12,420 bases of DNA from an uncultured Lachnospiraceae bacterium (GCA_910588405.1 CAJUPT010000082.1:1-12420); one strand, 5' to 3'. Numbered from the stretch's first letter, positions 1-7,692 are shown. A program made the numbers and translations. Notes: generated by a model from the letters alone, not told the origin.

Positions 1-57
1 TCAGCAGCGGGTGTCTTTATTTTGTGCAATATTTGGTATTTATTCATTTATAGTTAT

Positions 58-65
58 GAGGAGGT
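58..65 (+). promoter_or_regulatory. Ribosome binding site of the GPH transporter
   Basis: GAGGAGGT followed by a six-base spacer (ATTTTC) and ATG at 72. It is a near-perfect Shine-Dalgarno match and settles the start. Bases 1-57 show no recognisable gene end: two frames are open through it, but neither encodes anything identifiable. Confidence 0.75.
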
Positions 66-71
66 ATTTTC

Positions 72-1475
72 ATGCCAAAAGAAAAGAAACAATTATCCAA
101 AGCACTGAAAACGTTCTTTGGTGTAGGCGATCTGGGATTTAACTGGATGACAAACATCGAGACTTATTATTTCGCCTATTTCCTGACGAACGTAGCCCAG
201 TTCCCGATGGCTATGGTTACGATGGTTCAGACCATAGGCAGCGTGATCGATGCCGCGCTCTCCTGGGTGTATGGCATTATGCTGAACAAGATCAAGCCGT
301 TGAAATGGGGACGCTATCGTTCCTGGCTGGCTGTTCTTCCGTGGGTTGTGCCTTTCCTGTATCTGTTACAGTTCCGGGCATTCGGAAACGGTATGGGGGC
401 AGCGCTGATTATTGTCTTTGGTACCGTATCCAGCCATATCGCATGGAATATTCCCTATGTGGCAAATATGGCCATGGTGAATGTAGCGTCCGACAGCGCT
501 GACGACCGGAACGCTCTGAGCTCTGTCCGTACGCTGTGGACTTATCTTGCCAGAATGTCCTATTCTTATGTAGGACCCGGCTTGGTGGCTTTCTTTACCG
601 CAAAGCTTTCCGTGGAGAACGCTTATGCCGCAACTGCCTTTGCTCTTGGCGCAGTTATGGCAGCACTCTATTTTGCTCACTTTGTAATGTTTTCCGGCTA
701 TGAAGAAACCGGAGCTGAGGAGATTGCCAGACTGCAGAAGCAGGCTGAGCAGCAGCAGAAATCCAACCAGAAGACCGCAGGCATCGGCGCTGCAATCGCG
801 TCCAATCCGCAGATTCTCGGTGTTCTCGGCGCTTATCTGTTTTACATGATGTACAGCTTCTGCTTCTCCGCATTTGCCGTATACTATGGACAGTATATCG
901 CGCTGGATGCCGGATTCATGACAAAATTCCTGCTGATCTCCAATATTACGGCAGTCGTTGGTTCTATTGTAAGCCGTAAGGTGGCGCAGAAGCTTTCCTC
1001 CAAGGGTACTTTCCAGCTTGCCCTGCTGGGTATCGCGGTCCTTTATTTCTGCGCTTACATTATGAAGTCCAATCCGACCGTTGTTATCATTTTAATGTCA
1101 GTCGGCGGTTTCTTTGCAGCGTTCGCAACGGCTATGACCGTTCCCATGCTGGCAAACTGCTCCATTTACAGTGAGTACAAGACCGGCGTAAACTGCACAG
1201 GCGCTGTGATGGGCTTCCTGAATGTTCCGATTAAGATTGCCGTTATCGGCCGTGGTCTTCTGATCTCTACCGTACTCGGCATTACCGGATTCAACCCCAG
1301 CATCGCTGTGGAAGAAGCTTCTGACGCAGTAAAGAACGGTATCGCAATCGGATTTACCGTAATTCCGGCGATCCTGTTAGTGATTGGTTTCCTGATTATT
1401 ACCTTTGGTTATCATATCAAAGAGTCTGATATCGAGAAATATTCAGCCGAAATCAAAGCCCGCAAGCAGGCATAA
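72..1475 (+). CDS. GPH-family (MelB-like) MFS transporter
   Basis: An inner-membrane permease of the glycoside-pentoside-hexuronide family, which usually moves sugars or glycosides with Na+ or H+. The 467 residues match the family length and are strongly hydrophobic, with about 12 predicted membrane helices. The N-terminal family signature lies at residues 16-25 (FGVGDLGFNW). The helix II-III loop at residues 60-86 (Asp60, then WGRYRSW at 79-85) lines up with the same region of E. coli/Salmonella MelB. A hydrophilic central loop rich in Q, E and K (about 210-235) separates the two halves. The start is fixed by a GAGGAGGT ribosome binding site six bases before the ATG. Unusually, MelB Asp19, Asp59 and Asp124 appear to be Asn24, Ser64 and Asn126 here, so the coupling ion may differ. 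The downstream URO-D gene suggests the cargo may be a methylated small molecule and not a sugar (inference). Family is confident; substrate is unknown. Confidence 0.88.
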   Translation: MPKEKKQLSKALKTFFGVGDLGFNWMTNIETYYFAYFLTNVAQFPMAMVTMVQTIGSVIDAALSWVYGIMLNKIKPLKWGRYRSWLAVLPWVVPFLYLLQFRAFGNGMGAALIIVFGTVSSHIAWNIPYVANMAMVNVASDSADDRNALSSVRTLWTYLARMSYSYVGPGLVAFFTAKLSVENAYAATAFALGAVMAALYFAHFVMFSGYEETGAEEIARLQKQAEQQQKSNQKTAGIGAAIASNPQILGVLGAYLFYMMYSFCFSAFAVYYGQYIALDAGFMTKFLLISNITAVVGSIVSRKVAQKLSSKGTFQLALLGIAVLYFCAYIMKSNPTVVIILMSVGGFFAAFATAMTVPMLANCSIYSEYKTGVNCTGAVMGFLNVPIKIAVIGRGLLISTVLGITGFNPSIAVEEASDAVKNGIAIGFTVIPAILLVIGFLIITFGYHIKESDIEKYSAEIKARKQA

Positions 1476-1489
1476 AATAAGTGCAATAC

Positions 1490-1524
1490 TTTCCGGAGGA
1501 GCGTAAAAAAGCTCCTTTCGGAAA
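1490..1524 (+). other. Intercistronic hairpin between transporter and URO-D gene
   Basis: TTTCCG (1490-1495) and AGGAGC (1497-1502) pair with GCTCCT (1511-1516) and CGGAAA (1519-1524), leaving an eight-base A-rich loop and a small internal mismatch. No T-run follows, so it is not a typical terminator. It may set the relative expression or stability of the two messages, or act as a partial terminator (inference). Confidence 0.5.
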
Positions 1525-1569
1525 ATAAAACATCACCATAAATCATTTTCATTCAAGGAGGATTACAGT

Positions 1570-2610
1570 ATGTTAACAGCCAAAGAAAATCTCTTAGAGT
1601 GCATCCGCGGTGGCAATCCGGATCGTTTCGTAAATCAGTACGAGTTCATCAAGCTTCGTATGAATCCGTCCGGTCTGCACAGCAAACGCCCCCAGAAAGG
1701 CGAGGCAGACTGCCAGAATGCTTGGGGTGTAACCTATAGCTTCCCTGAAAATGTACCTGCAGGTTTCCCGGTTCATTCGCCGGAAAAGGTTGTCATCAAG
1801 GATATTGAAAACTGGAAAGAGTATGTACACGCTCCTTCTCTGGATTTCCCCGAAGAAGAATGGGCGATGTTTAAAGAGCAGTACGATGCCATTGATTCCA
1901 CGAAGGCTCTGAAGGCAGCTTTTGTTGCTCCTGGCCTCTTCGAGCAGTGCCATCACCTGGGAGAAATCTCCGCAACGCTGATGAACCTCGCTATGTATCC
2001 GGACGAGATGCATGACCTGATCAAGTATCTGACCGAGTATGAGCTTCGTCTTGCAGAGCTGATCTGTGATAAACTGCATCCCGATACCCTGTTCCATCAT
2101 GACGACTGGGGCGGACAGACCTCTACCTTTATGTCTCCGGCTATGTTTGAAGACTTCTTCGTAGGTCCTTACAAGGAAATCTACGGCTACTATCATGATC
2201 ACGGCGTTGAGCTGGTAATCCATCACTCCGACAGCTATGCGGCTACCTTCGTACCGGCTATGATCGATATGGGCATCGATATCTGGCAGGGCTGCTTCTC
2301 TACCAACAACATGCCTGAGATGATCAAGAAGTACGGCGGAAAGATCTCCTTCATGGGCGGCATCGAGAACATGCTGGTTGACTACGAGGGCTGGAACCGC
2401 GAAGCAATCCATGACGTTGTATACAAAACGCTGGATGAGTGCGGAAACAAATATTTCATTCCTTGTATCGCACAGGGCGGCCCTGGCTCCGTTTACAAGG
2501 GCGTATACGCTACAATGGGCGAAGAAATCGACCGTTACAATGTTGAGAAATTCGGCCACAGCCTGGAAGATATCAAAGCAAGCCGCTTAGAAGAGGAAAT
2601 TATGTTCTAA
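1570..2610 (+). CDS. Uroporphyrinogen decarboxylase-superfamily protein, probable corrinoid methyltransferase
   Basis: 346 residues with the URO-D TIM-barrel layout. Proteins of this superfamily outside haem synthesis (MtaA, MtbA, CmuA) are cytoplasmic zinc methyltransferases that move methyl groups to or from corrinoid proteins. Visible landmarks are a DDWG stretch (178-181) leading into the SPAMFEDFFVGPY segment (189-201), VIHHSDSY (216-223) at the strand where MtaA-type enzymes carry a His-X-Cys zinc motif, GGI (263-265) and IPC with Cys299 near the C-terminus. The expected first Cys is Ser220, so the metal site is altered. It lacks the N-terminal substrate-binding arginines expected in HemE, and no haem genes are nearby, so true HemE is unlikely. 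AAGGAGG at 1555-1561 sits eight bases before ATG. The 94-base gap to the transporter suggests one operon. No corrinoid protein gene is present here; the substrate is unknown. Confidence 0.82.
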   Translation: MLTAKENLLECIRGGNPDRFVNQYEFIKLRMNPSGLHSKRPQKGEADCQNAWGVTYSFPENVPAGFPVHSPEKVVIKDIENWKEYVHAPSLDFPEEEWAMFKEQYDAIDSTKALKAAFVAPGLFEQCHHLGEISATLMNLAMYPDEMHDLIKYLTEYELRLAELICDKLHPDTLFHHDDWGGQTSTFMSPAMFEDFFVGPYKEIYGYYHDHGVELVIHHSDSYAATFVPAMIDMGIDIWQGCFSTNNMPEMIKKYGGKISFMGGIENMLVDYEGWNREAIHDVVYKTLDECGNKYFIPCIAQGGPGSVYKGVYATMGEEIDRYNVEKFGHSLEDIKASRLEEEIMF

Positions 2611-2681
2611 GATTGTGTTCCGGGAGATTGTTTTCTAAGAACAACAGAAGCATTTTTCAAATCTAAAATCAAAAATTTTGT

Positions 2682-2741
2682 AATCCGGCAAAATGCGTCA
2701 TCGTATAGTATACCTTAGGTCTTGACGTGTTTTGCCGGATT
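2682..2741 (-). terminator. Long hairpin, possible terminator for the parE-parC-glycosylase operon
   Basis: Twelve perfect pairs (2682-2693 with 2730-2741) continue through two G-U wobbles into CGTCA/TGACG, giving about 19 pairs in RNA around a 22-base loop. On the minus strand the stem is followed by a T-rich stretch (revcomp of about 2660-2681), which fits termination of the leftward operon ending at 2839. No T-run follows on the plus strand. The loop holds the palindrome GTATAGTATAC, which is unusual for a plain terminator. Confidence 0.5.
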
Positions 2742-2752
2742 CTCCGTAATCG

Positions 2753-2792
2753 AAAAGAACGCTTTCAGAAATCGCTCCGGAAACGTTCTTTT
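2753..2792 (+). terminator. Rho-independent terminator after the URO-D gene
   Basis: AAAAGAACG (2753-2761) pairs with CGTTCTTTT (2784-2792), extended by TTTC/GAAA across a single bulged C, with a 13-base loop. The 3' arm ends in TTTT followed by ACTTTATT. It is well placed to end the transporter-URO-D transcript. The A-rich 5' arm could also let it work on the minus strand. Confidence 0.7.
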
Positions 2793-2838
2793 ACTTTATT
2801 CCCAAATGAATGTTTATTTTGAAGGCTTTTGTAATATT

Positions 2839-3372
2839 TTATTCTGAAAGAACCGCTTCTTTCACAACCACCCACTGCTCCAATAGCTTTTCCAGCGAGC
2901 AGGCGGCATTAGCCGGACTGGTGGAGGGCAGGACGGTAATCTCCCTCCCCACTGTTTTCCGGCAATATTTCCGGTACAGGGCGCAGGCCTTCTGCCCGTT
3001 TCCGAAAACTTCCCTGATATTGGCCTGAGACAGCACCCGGTTCAAATCTGCAGGCGTCACATTTTTGATGCTGCTGTCGCTAGAGCCAATGATATCACAG
3101 CTCTCGATCACGTCCCAGATCGCGATATGATTCCGCAGCAGCAGCTTCTTCTTTTCTTCAATGGTCTGAGGCGTCTCCTCCCCGCACAAGCCTGCCATCA
3201 CCTTCCAGAACCGGTTCTGGGGATGGTGGTAGTAAAACATCCCTTCTCTGGACTTTACGGAAGGAAAGGTGCCAAGAATGAGAACCCGGGACTCCTCATT
3301 GAATATCGGCTGGAAGGTGTGACTTACATGGGTGTAGCGAGGCTGATCATTTTCTTTCTGCTTACGTACCAT
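2839..3372 (-). CDS. DNA-deoxyinosine (hypoxanthine) glycosylase, UDG superfamily family 6
   Basis: A base-excision repair enzyme of 177 residues that cleaves hypoxanthine (deaminated adenine) from DNA. The fold motifs appear in the expected order: ILGTFPSVKS (32-41) is the active-site motif of the HDG branch, followed by HPQNRFW (50-56), IWDVI (85-89), FGNGQKA (123-129) and the DNA-intercalating LPSTSPAN (148-155). The TFPS and TSPAN spellings separate it from family 1 UDG and from the G:T/U-specific MUG branch, where the first motif reads differently. The first 18 residues are hydrophilic and poorly conserved in appearance. The ATG at 3372 lies 11 bp inside the end of parC, with a GAGGG-type binding site inside parC just upstream, so translation is probably coupled to parC. 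Confidence in the family is high; exact base preference is inferred from it. Confidence 0.88.
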   Translation of the reverse strand: MVRKQKENDQPRYTHVSHTFQPIFNEESRVLILGTFPSVKSREGMFYYHHPQNRFWKVMAGLCGEETPQTIEEKKKLLLRNHIAIWDVIESCDIIGSSDSSIKNVTPADLNRVLSQANIREVFGNGQKACALYRKYCRKTVGREITVLPSTSPANAACSLEKLLEQWVVVKEAVLSE

Positions 3373-5614
3373 TCCCTCTGCGCACCTTCGTCCCTTTCTG
3401 TCCTCTCGTCATCAGCTTCAGCTTACTCAGTTCCAGCTGCCGTCCCTCATAAGAAATCACGGACGGACTGTACTCACCGCCCAGCTGATATACGTTTTTA
3501 ATCCTGTCGCTGTCTGCCAGCGCCATTCCCCGGACGCCGACGCTTCCTTTTTTATATATGTTTACTTCCTCCATCGGATATCGGAGGAAATACCCTTCCT
3601 CCGATTGCAGCACGATCTGGCTGCCCTGTACAGGCTCCACTGTTTTCACCCGATCTCCCTCATTTAACTTGGTAGAGAGCACCGTCTTATTGGCCGTCTC
3701 AAATCCGGCACCCTCCACCTGCTTCACATATCCTGCTTCCGTCACAAAAAGCAGCATGGTCTGAGAGACATGGCTGAAACAGTCCACATAGAGAATATTC
3801 TCCTGCTTGGAATCATATTTGCTCAGATTATCCACCGGAACCCCTTTATCCTTCCATTTCAGAAAAGGAATCTCCAGCGCTTTCACCTGATGCATCACGC
3901 CCCGATCAGTAAACAACAGAATCCTGTCCGTATTCTTACACACGAACAGCCAGCGGTACTCCGCATCAAGAGTCTCCTTCGCTTTTTCATAGGAAGGAAC
4001 GTCGCACATTTTCACATATCCGAAACGGTCCATGGAAAATACCATTTCCTGCTCGACGATTTCCTCTCTGACCGCCCTTGCTTCCTCCGCATCGGTAATC
4101 TCCGTCCTTCTGGGCTTGGAAAATTCTTTTTTAATATTCTCCAAATCCTTCCGGATCGCATTTTTCATCGCCGTCTTGCTGCCCAGCAGCTTCTCATACC
4201 GGGCAATATTCTTCACTGTTTCGTCATGCTCCTTTTCCAGCGCCAGAATTTCAAGCCCGATCAGCTTGGAAAGGCGCAGGTCCAAAATGGCCTGTGCCTG
4301 CCGCTCCGTAAAATGAAGGGACTTTGCCTGCTTCTCCGACTTTGCTGAACGGAACTTTACGTCGGCCGGCTGCCCCATCAGACAGGCCTTCGCCTGCTGC
4401 TGGGTCTTGCTTCCTCGGATAATCTCGATAATCAGATCGATCAGGTCTACGGCCCTGATTAAGCCCTCCTGAATCTCCTGCCGTTCCCGCTCCTTTGCCA
4501 GCATACTGGTATATTTTCTTGTATTGATCTCGATCTGAAACCGCAGGCTGTGTTCCAGAATCTGTTTTAAACTCAACGTCTCCGGCCTGCCCTCCACGAT
4601 GGCCAGCATATTGACGCCGAAGGTGTCCTCCAGCTTTGTCTTTTTATATAGAAGGTTTTTAATCCGCTCGATATCCGAGCCCTTTTTCAGCTCCAGGACA
4701 ATGCGAATCCCTTCCTTTGCCGATTCATTGGTGATATCAGTGACCTCCGGCAGCTTCCTGGTCTCCACCAGACTGCCCACGTCGGCCAGAAACCGGTGAA
4801 TCCCCTCTCCCACCATCGTGTAGGGAATCTCCGTAATCACCAGCCGGTCCTTATCCGTTTTCCGCTTTCCCGGCTCGTAAACCACCCGGCCTCTCAGCTT
4901 CATCCGACCCGCCCCCGAAGTATAAATCCCTTCCAGGTCCTTCTGATTGATCACAATGCCGCCTGTGGCAAAATCAGGCCCCGGAATATAGCCCATCAGC
5001 TCACGGATGCTGATCTCCGGCTTATCGATCAGGGCGATCATGCCGTTGATGGTTTCCGCCAGGTTATGGGAGGGAATATTGGTGGCCATTCCCACGGCGA
5101 TGCCCTCTGCGCCGTTAATCAGCAGATTGGGAATTCGCACCGGCAGCACCACCGGTTCCCGCTCTGTCTCGTCAAAATTGGGGACGAAATCCACCACATT
5201 CTTATCCAAGTCCGCCAGATATACTTCTTCCGTCAGCTTGCGGAGCCTGGCCTCCGTGTAACGCATGGCAGCGGAGTCGTCGCCCTCGATGGAGCCGAAA
5301 TTGCCGTGGGGCTCCGCCAGCGGTTCGTTTTTCTTAAAATCCTGGGCCATCACCACCAGGGCGTCATAGACAGAAGAGTCTCCGTGCGGGTGGTATTTAC
5401 CCATGGTATCACCCACGATACGGGCACATTTCCTGTGGGGCCTGTCATGGCGCAGCCCCAGCTCATACATGGAATACAGCGTCCGCCGCTGCACCGGCTT
5501 TAACCCGTCCCTCACGTCGGGAAGCGCCCTGGAGGTGATGACGCTCATGGAATAATCGATATAGGACTTTTGCATACAGTCCGAATATTCAGTTTCTAAA
5601 ATGTTATCTGACAT
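3362..5614 (-). CDS. parC: DNA topoisomerase IV subunit A (ParC-type)
   Basis: The DNA-cleaving subunit of a type IIA topoisomerase, 750 residues, acting as a heterotetramer with ParE to decatenate chromosomes. The winged-helix region contains YHPHGDSSVYD (74-84) and the catalytic tyrosine Tyr119 in AAMRYTEARL. Ser80 and Asp84 match the quinolone-contact residues of E. coli GyrA Ser83/Asp87, so this subunit looks drug-sensitive at that site. A long coiled-coil tower spans roughly 350-500. The C-terminal beta-pinwheel is short, with blade-like repeats such as FGYVKMCDV, DRGVMHQVK, EAGYVKQVE and EEGYFLRYP. No canonical GyrA box (QRRGGKG) is visible, which favours ParC over GyrA. The binding site AGAAAGAGAT is weaker than that of parE. 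It lies 170 bp after parE and overlaps the glycosylase gene by 11 bp. GyrA is the only serious alternative. Confidence 0.9.
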   Translation of the reverse strand: MSDNILETEYSDCMQKSYIDYSMSVITSRALPDVRDGLKPVQRRTLYSMYELGLRHDRPHRKCARIVGDTMGKYHPHGDSSVYDALVVMAQDFKKNEPLAEPHGNFGSIEGDDSAAMRYTEARLRKLTEEVYLADLDKNVVDFVPNFDETEREPVVLPVRIPNLLINGAEGIAVGMATNIPSHNLAETINGMIALIDKPEISIRELMGYIPGPDFATGGIVINQKDLEGIYTSGAGRMKLRGRVVYEPGKRKTDKDRLVITEIPYTMVGEGIHRFLADVGSLVETRKLPEVTDITNESAKEGIRIVLELKKGSDIERIKNLLYKKTKLEDTFGVNMLAIVEGRPETLSLKQILEHSLRFQIEINTRKYTSMLAKERERQEIQEGLIRAVDLIDLIIEIIRGSKTQQQAKACLMGQPADVKFRSAKSEKQAKSLHFTERQAQAILDLRLSKLIGLEILALEKEHDETVKNIARYEKLLGSKTAMKNAIRKDLENIKKEFSKPRRTEITDAEEARAVREEIVEQEMVFSMDRFGYVKMCDVPSYEKAKETLDAEYRWLFVCKNTDRILLFTDRGVMHQVKALEIPFLKWKDKGVPVDNLSKYDSKQENILYVDCFSHVSQTMLLFVTEAGYVKQVEGAGFETANKTVLSTKLNEGDRVKTVEPVQGSQIVLQSEEGYFLRYPMEEVNIYKKGSVGVRGMALADSDRIKNVYQLGGEYSPSVISYEGRQLELSKLKLMTRGQKGTKVRRGNGT

Positions 5615-5784
5615 ATGCCATATCTCTTTCTAAAATTGCTTCGCAAAAACCTTTCTCGGCACACCGCCCTCCGGTTCATTCCATCCGTACTTTCCTTACA
5701 TGGCATCCGGATCTCCCTGTACCAAGAAAATATCTTCTTCAATTTACATCCAATTTACTTGCTTTACAGCGGTATCCATTTCAT
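5615..5784 (-). other. Spacer between parE and parC, no gene seen
   Basis: This 170-bp stretch inside an otherwise tight operon has no credible open reading frame: only very short ATG frames ending within a few codons on the minus strand. No strong hairpin, terminator or sigma-A promoter is apparent. It ends in the modest binding site for parC. It may lower ParC relative to ParE or hold an RNA element not recognised here. Confidence 0.4.
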
Positions 5785-7692
5785 TTACGCGTCAATTTCC
5801 GCCTCTCTCGCATGCTCATAGATAAACTGCTTTCTGGGCGATACCTCGCTGCCCATCAGCATCTCCGTCACCAGAGCCGCCCGGCGCATATCGTCGATCT
5901 CCACCCGCTTTAACACCCTTGTCTCCGGGTTTAACGTAGTCTCCCACAGCTGCTCGGCATCCATCTCGCCAAGGCCCTTGTATCGCTGTAAAATAAAATT
6001 TTTATGCTTCTTCCGATACCGGTTCAGCGCTTCGTCATCGTACAGATATTCCTCCTGGCCTTTCTTCGGAATCGCCTTGTACAGCGGCGGCGTGGCCAGA
6101 TAGACATGACCCTGCATAATCAGCTCCGGCATAAACCGGTAGAAAAAGGTAAGCAGCAGGGTGCTGATATGGGCGCCGTCCACGTCGGCATCGGTCATCA
6201 CAATGATTTTGTCATATTTCAGCTTGCTGATGTCAAAATCATTGCCATACCCTTCCGAGAAGCCGCAGCCAAAAGCCTGAATCATGGATTTAATCTCTGC
6301 GTTGGCCAGCACCTTATCCATGGTCGCTTTCTCCACATTCAGAATCTTGCCGCGTATCGGCAGAATCGCCTGAAATTTTCTATCTCGGGCAGACTTGGCG
6401 GAACCTCCCGCCGAATTACCCTCCACGATAAATATCTCGTTTTTCGATGCGTCCCGGCTCTCACAGTTCGCCAGCTTGCCATTGGCGTCAAAGGAAAACT
6501 TCTGCTTTCCCAGAAGGTTGCTTTTGGCTTTCATCTCCGATTTTCGGATTTTGGCCGAGGTCTCCGCCTTGTTAAGAATCGCTTTCAACGTATCCAGATT
6601 TTTATCAAAATACAGGGTCAGCTCTTCTCCCGCCACCGCGGCTACTGCCCGGGAGGCATCCGCATTGCCCAGCTTTGTTTTCGTCTGGCCCTCGAACATG
6701 GGGTCCGGATGTCTGACGGAAACCACGGCCGTCATACCGCACCGGGTATCAGGTCCGGTAAAATTCCCGTCCTTATCCTTCAAAATCCCCAGTTCCTTGG
6801 CATAGGCGTTCATCAGCGCCGTAAATCTTCCTTTAAAGCCGGTCAGATGGGTGCCGCCCTCTATGGTATGGATGCTGTTGCAGTAGCCCAGAATCAGCTC
6901 CTCAAAGCCCTCATGAAACTGGAATGCCAGCTCTGTCTCCACATTTTCCTCCCGTCCCCGGACATAAACCACCTCCGTAACGGTTTCCTTTCCCTGATTC
7001 AGTTTTTTGATATAGCCCGCAAGGCCCTCCGGCTCATGGAACACTTCCGGTTCCTTCTCGTCTCTGCGGTTCTCAAAATGAATGGTCAGGCCCGGATTTA
7101 AAAAAGCTGTCTCATGAAGCCGCTCCCGCACCGCATCGGCTTTAAAACGGATGTGGTCAAAAATCTGGTCGTCCGGCAGAAACTGAATCCGGGTGCCGGT
7201 CGTCTTTGTCTTTCCCGTCACCGGCAGCAGACCCTCTTTCAACTCTGTCATGGGAATGCCCCGTTCGTAGCTGTCCTCATAAATTTTTCCGTCCTTATGG
7301 ACGCACACCTTCATCCACTGGGAAAGGGCGTTCACCACCGAGGAGCCCACGCCATGAAGGCCGCCGGAAACCTTGTAGACCTCCTGGTCAAATTTCCCCC
7401 CCGCATGAAGAGTGGTAAAAATCACCCGCTCCGCCGATATGCCTTTCCGGTGCATATCCACCGGGATTCCCCGGCCATTATCAGACACGGAGGCCGAGCC
7501 GTCCCGTTCCAGCGTCACCGTCACCTCACTGCAGTGCCCGGCCAGATGCTCGTCCACCGCATTGTCCACAATCTCATAGATCAGGTGATTAAGCCCCCTG
7601 CTTCCGGTGCTGCCGATATACATACCCGGCCGGCGGCGCACCGCCTCCAGGCCCTCCAGCACCATAATGGAATCTGCGTTATATTTGCTCAT
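5785..7692 (-). CDS. parE: DNA topoisomerase IV subunit B (ParE-type)
   Basis: The ATPase subunit of topoisomerase IV, 635 residues, the usual Gram-positive ParE length. The GHKL ATPase domain shows YEIVDNAVDE (39-48, Glu40 catalytic, Asn44 Mg ligand), DNGRGIPVD (71-79) and GGLHGVGSSVVNAL (110-123). The transducer has the QTKTKLGN lysine loop (336-343, Lys338 region). The TOPRIM domain carries the metal ligands Glu424 and Asp501/Asp503/Asp505 (DADVDG). The QRYKGLGEMDAEQLWETT motif (569-586) closes the domain. The usual EGDSAGG motif reads EGNSAGG, giving Asn426 (codon AAT), the position of quinolone-resistance changes elsewhere. The ATG at 7692 is supported by AAAGAGG upstream and by a sigma-A promoter. 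GyrB is possible, but the pairing with a ParC-like subunit and the distance from any dnaA/recF-type genes favour ParE. Confidence 0.9.
   Translation of the reverse strand: MSKYNADSIMVLEGLEAVRRRPGMYIGSTGSRGLNHLIYEIVDNAVDEHLAGHCSEVTVTLERDGSASVSDNGRGIPVDMHRKGISAERVIFTTLHAGGKFDQEVYKVSGGLHGVGSSVVNALSQWMKVCVHKDGKIYEDSYERGIPMTELKEGLLPVTGKTKTTGTRIQFLPDDQIFDHIRFKADAVRERLHETAFLNPGLTIHFENRRDEKEPEVFHEPEGLAGYIKKLNQGKETVTEVVYVRGREENVETELAFQFHEGFEELILGYCNSIHTIEGGTHLTGFKGRFTALMNAYAKELGILKDKDGNFTGPDTRCGMTAVVSVRHPDPMFEGQTKTKLGNADASRAVAAVAGEELTLYFDKNLDTLKAILNKAETSAKIRKSEMKAKSNLLGKQKFSFDANGKLANCESRDASKNEIFIVEGNSAGGSAKSARDRKFQAILPIRGKILNVEKATMDKVLANAEIKSMIQAFGCGFSEGYGNDFDISKLKYDKIIVMTDADVDGAHISTLLLTFFYRFMPELIMQGHVYLATPPLYKAIPKKGQEEYLYDDEALNRYRKKHKNFILQRYKGLGEMDAEQLWETTLNPETRVLKRVEIDDMRRAALVTEMLMGSEVSPRKQFIYEHAREAEIDA

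Noticed and set aside
22..52. Possible promoter TTGTGC ... TTTATA before the transporter
   Set aside because: Spacing of 19 bases and a poor -35 make it too weak to list; the real promoter may lie left of the window.
1594..2559. 321-residue antisense open frame under the URO-D gene
   Set aside because: It is the reverse-strand shadow of a gene with clear family motifs and binding site; it has no recognisable domain of its own.
1570..2610. True HemE (uroporphyrinogen III decarboxylase)
   Set aside because: The N-terminal substrate-binding motif is absent, no other haem genes are nearby, and the gene is paired with a permease.
4796..5503. 235-residue open frame opposite parC, and 6004-7101 (365 residues) opposite parE
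   Set aside because: Both are His/Arg/Gln-rich mirror translations of conserved topoisomerase codons with no binding sites.
3362..7692. Calling the topoisomerase pair GyrB/GyrA
   Set aside because: The A subunit is short (750 residues) and lacks a visible GyrA box; ParE/ParC fits better, though an alignment would be decisive.
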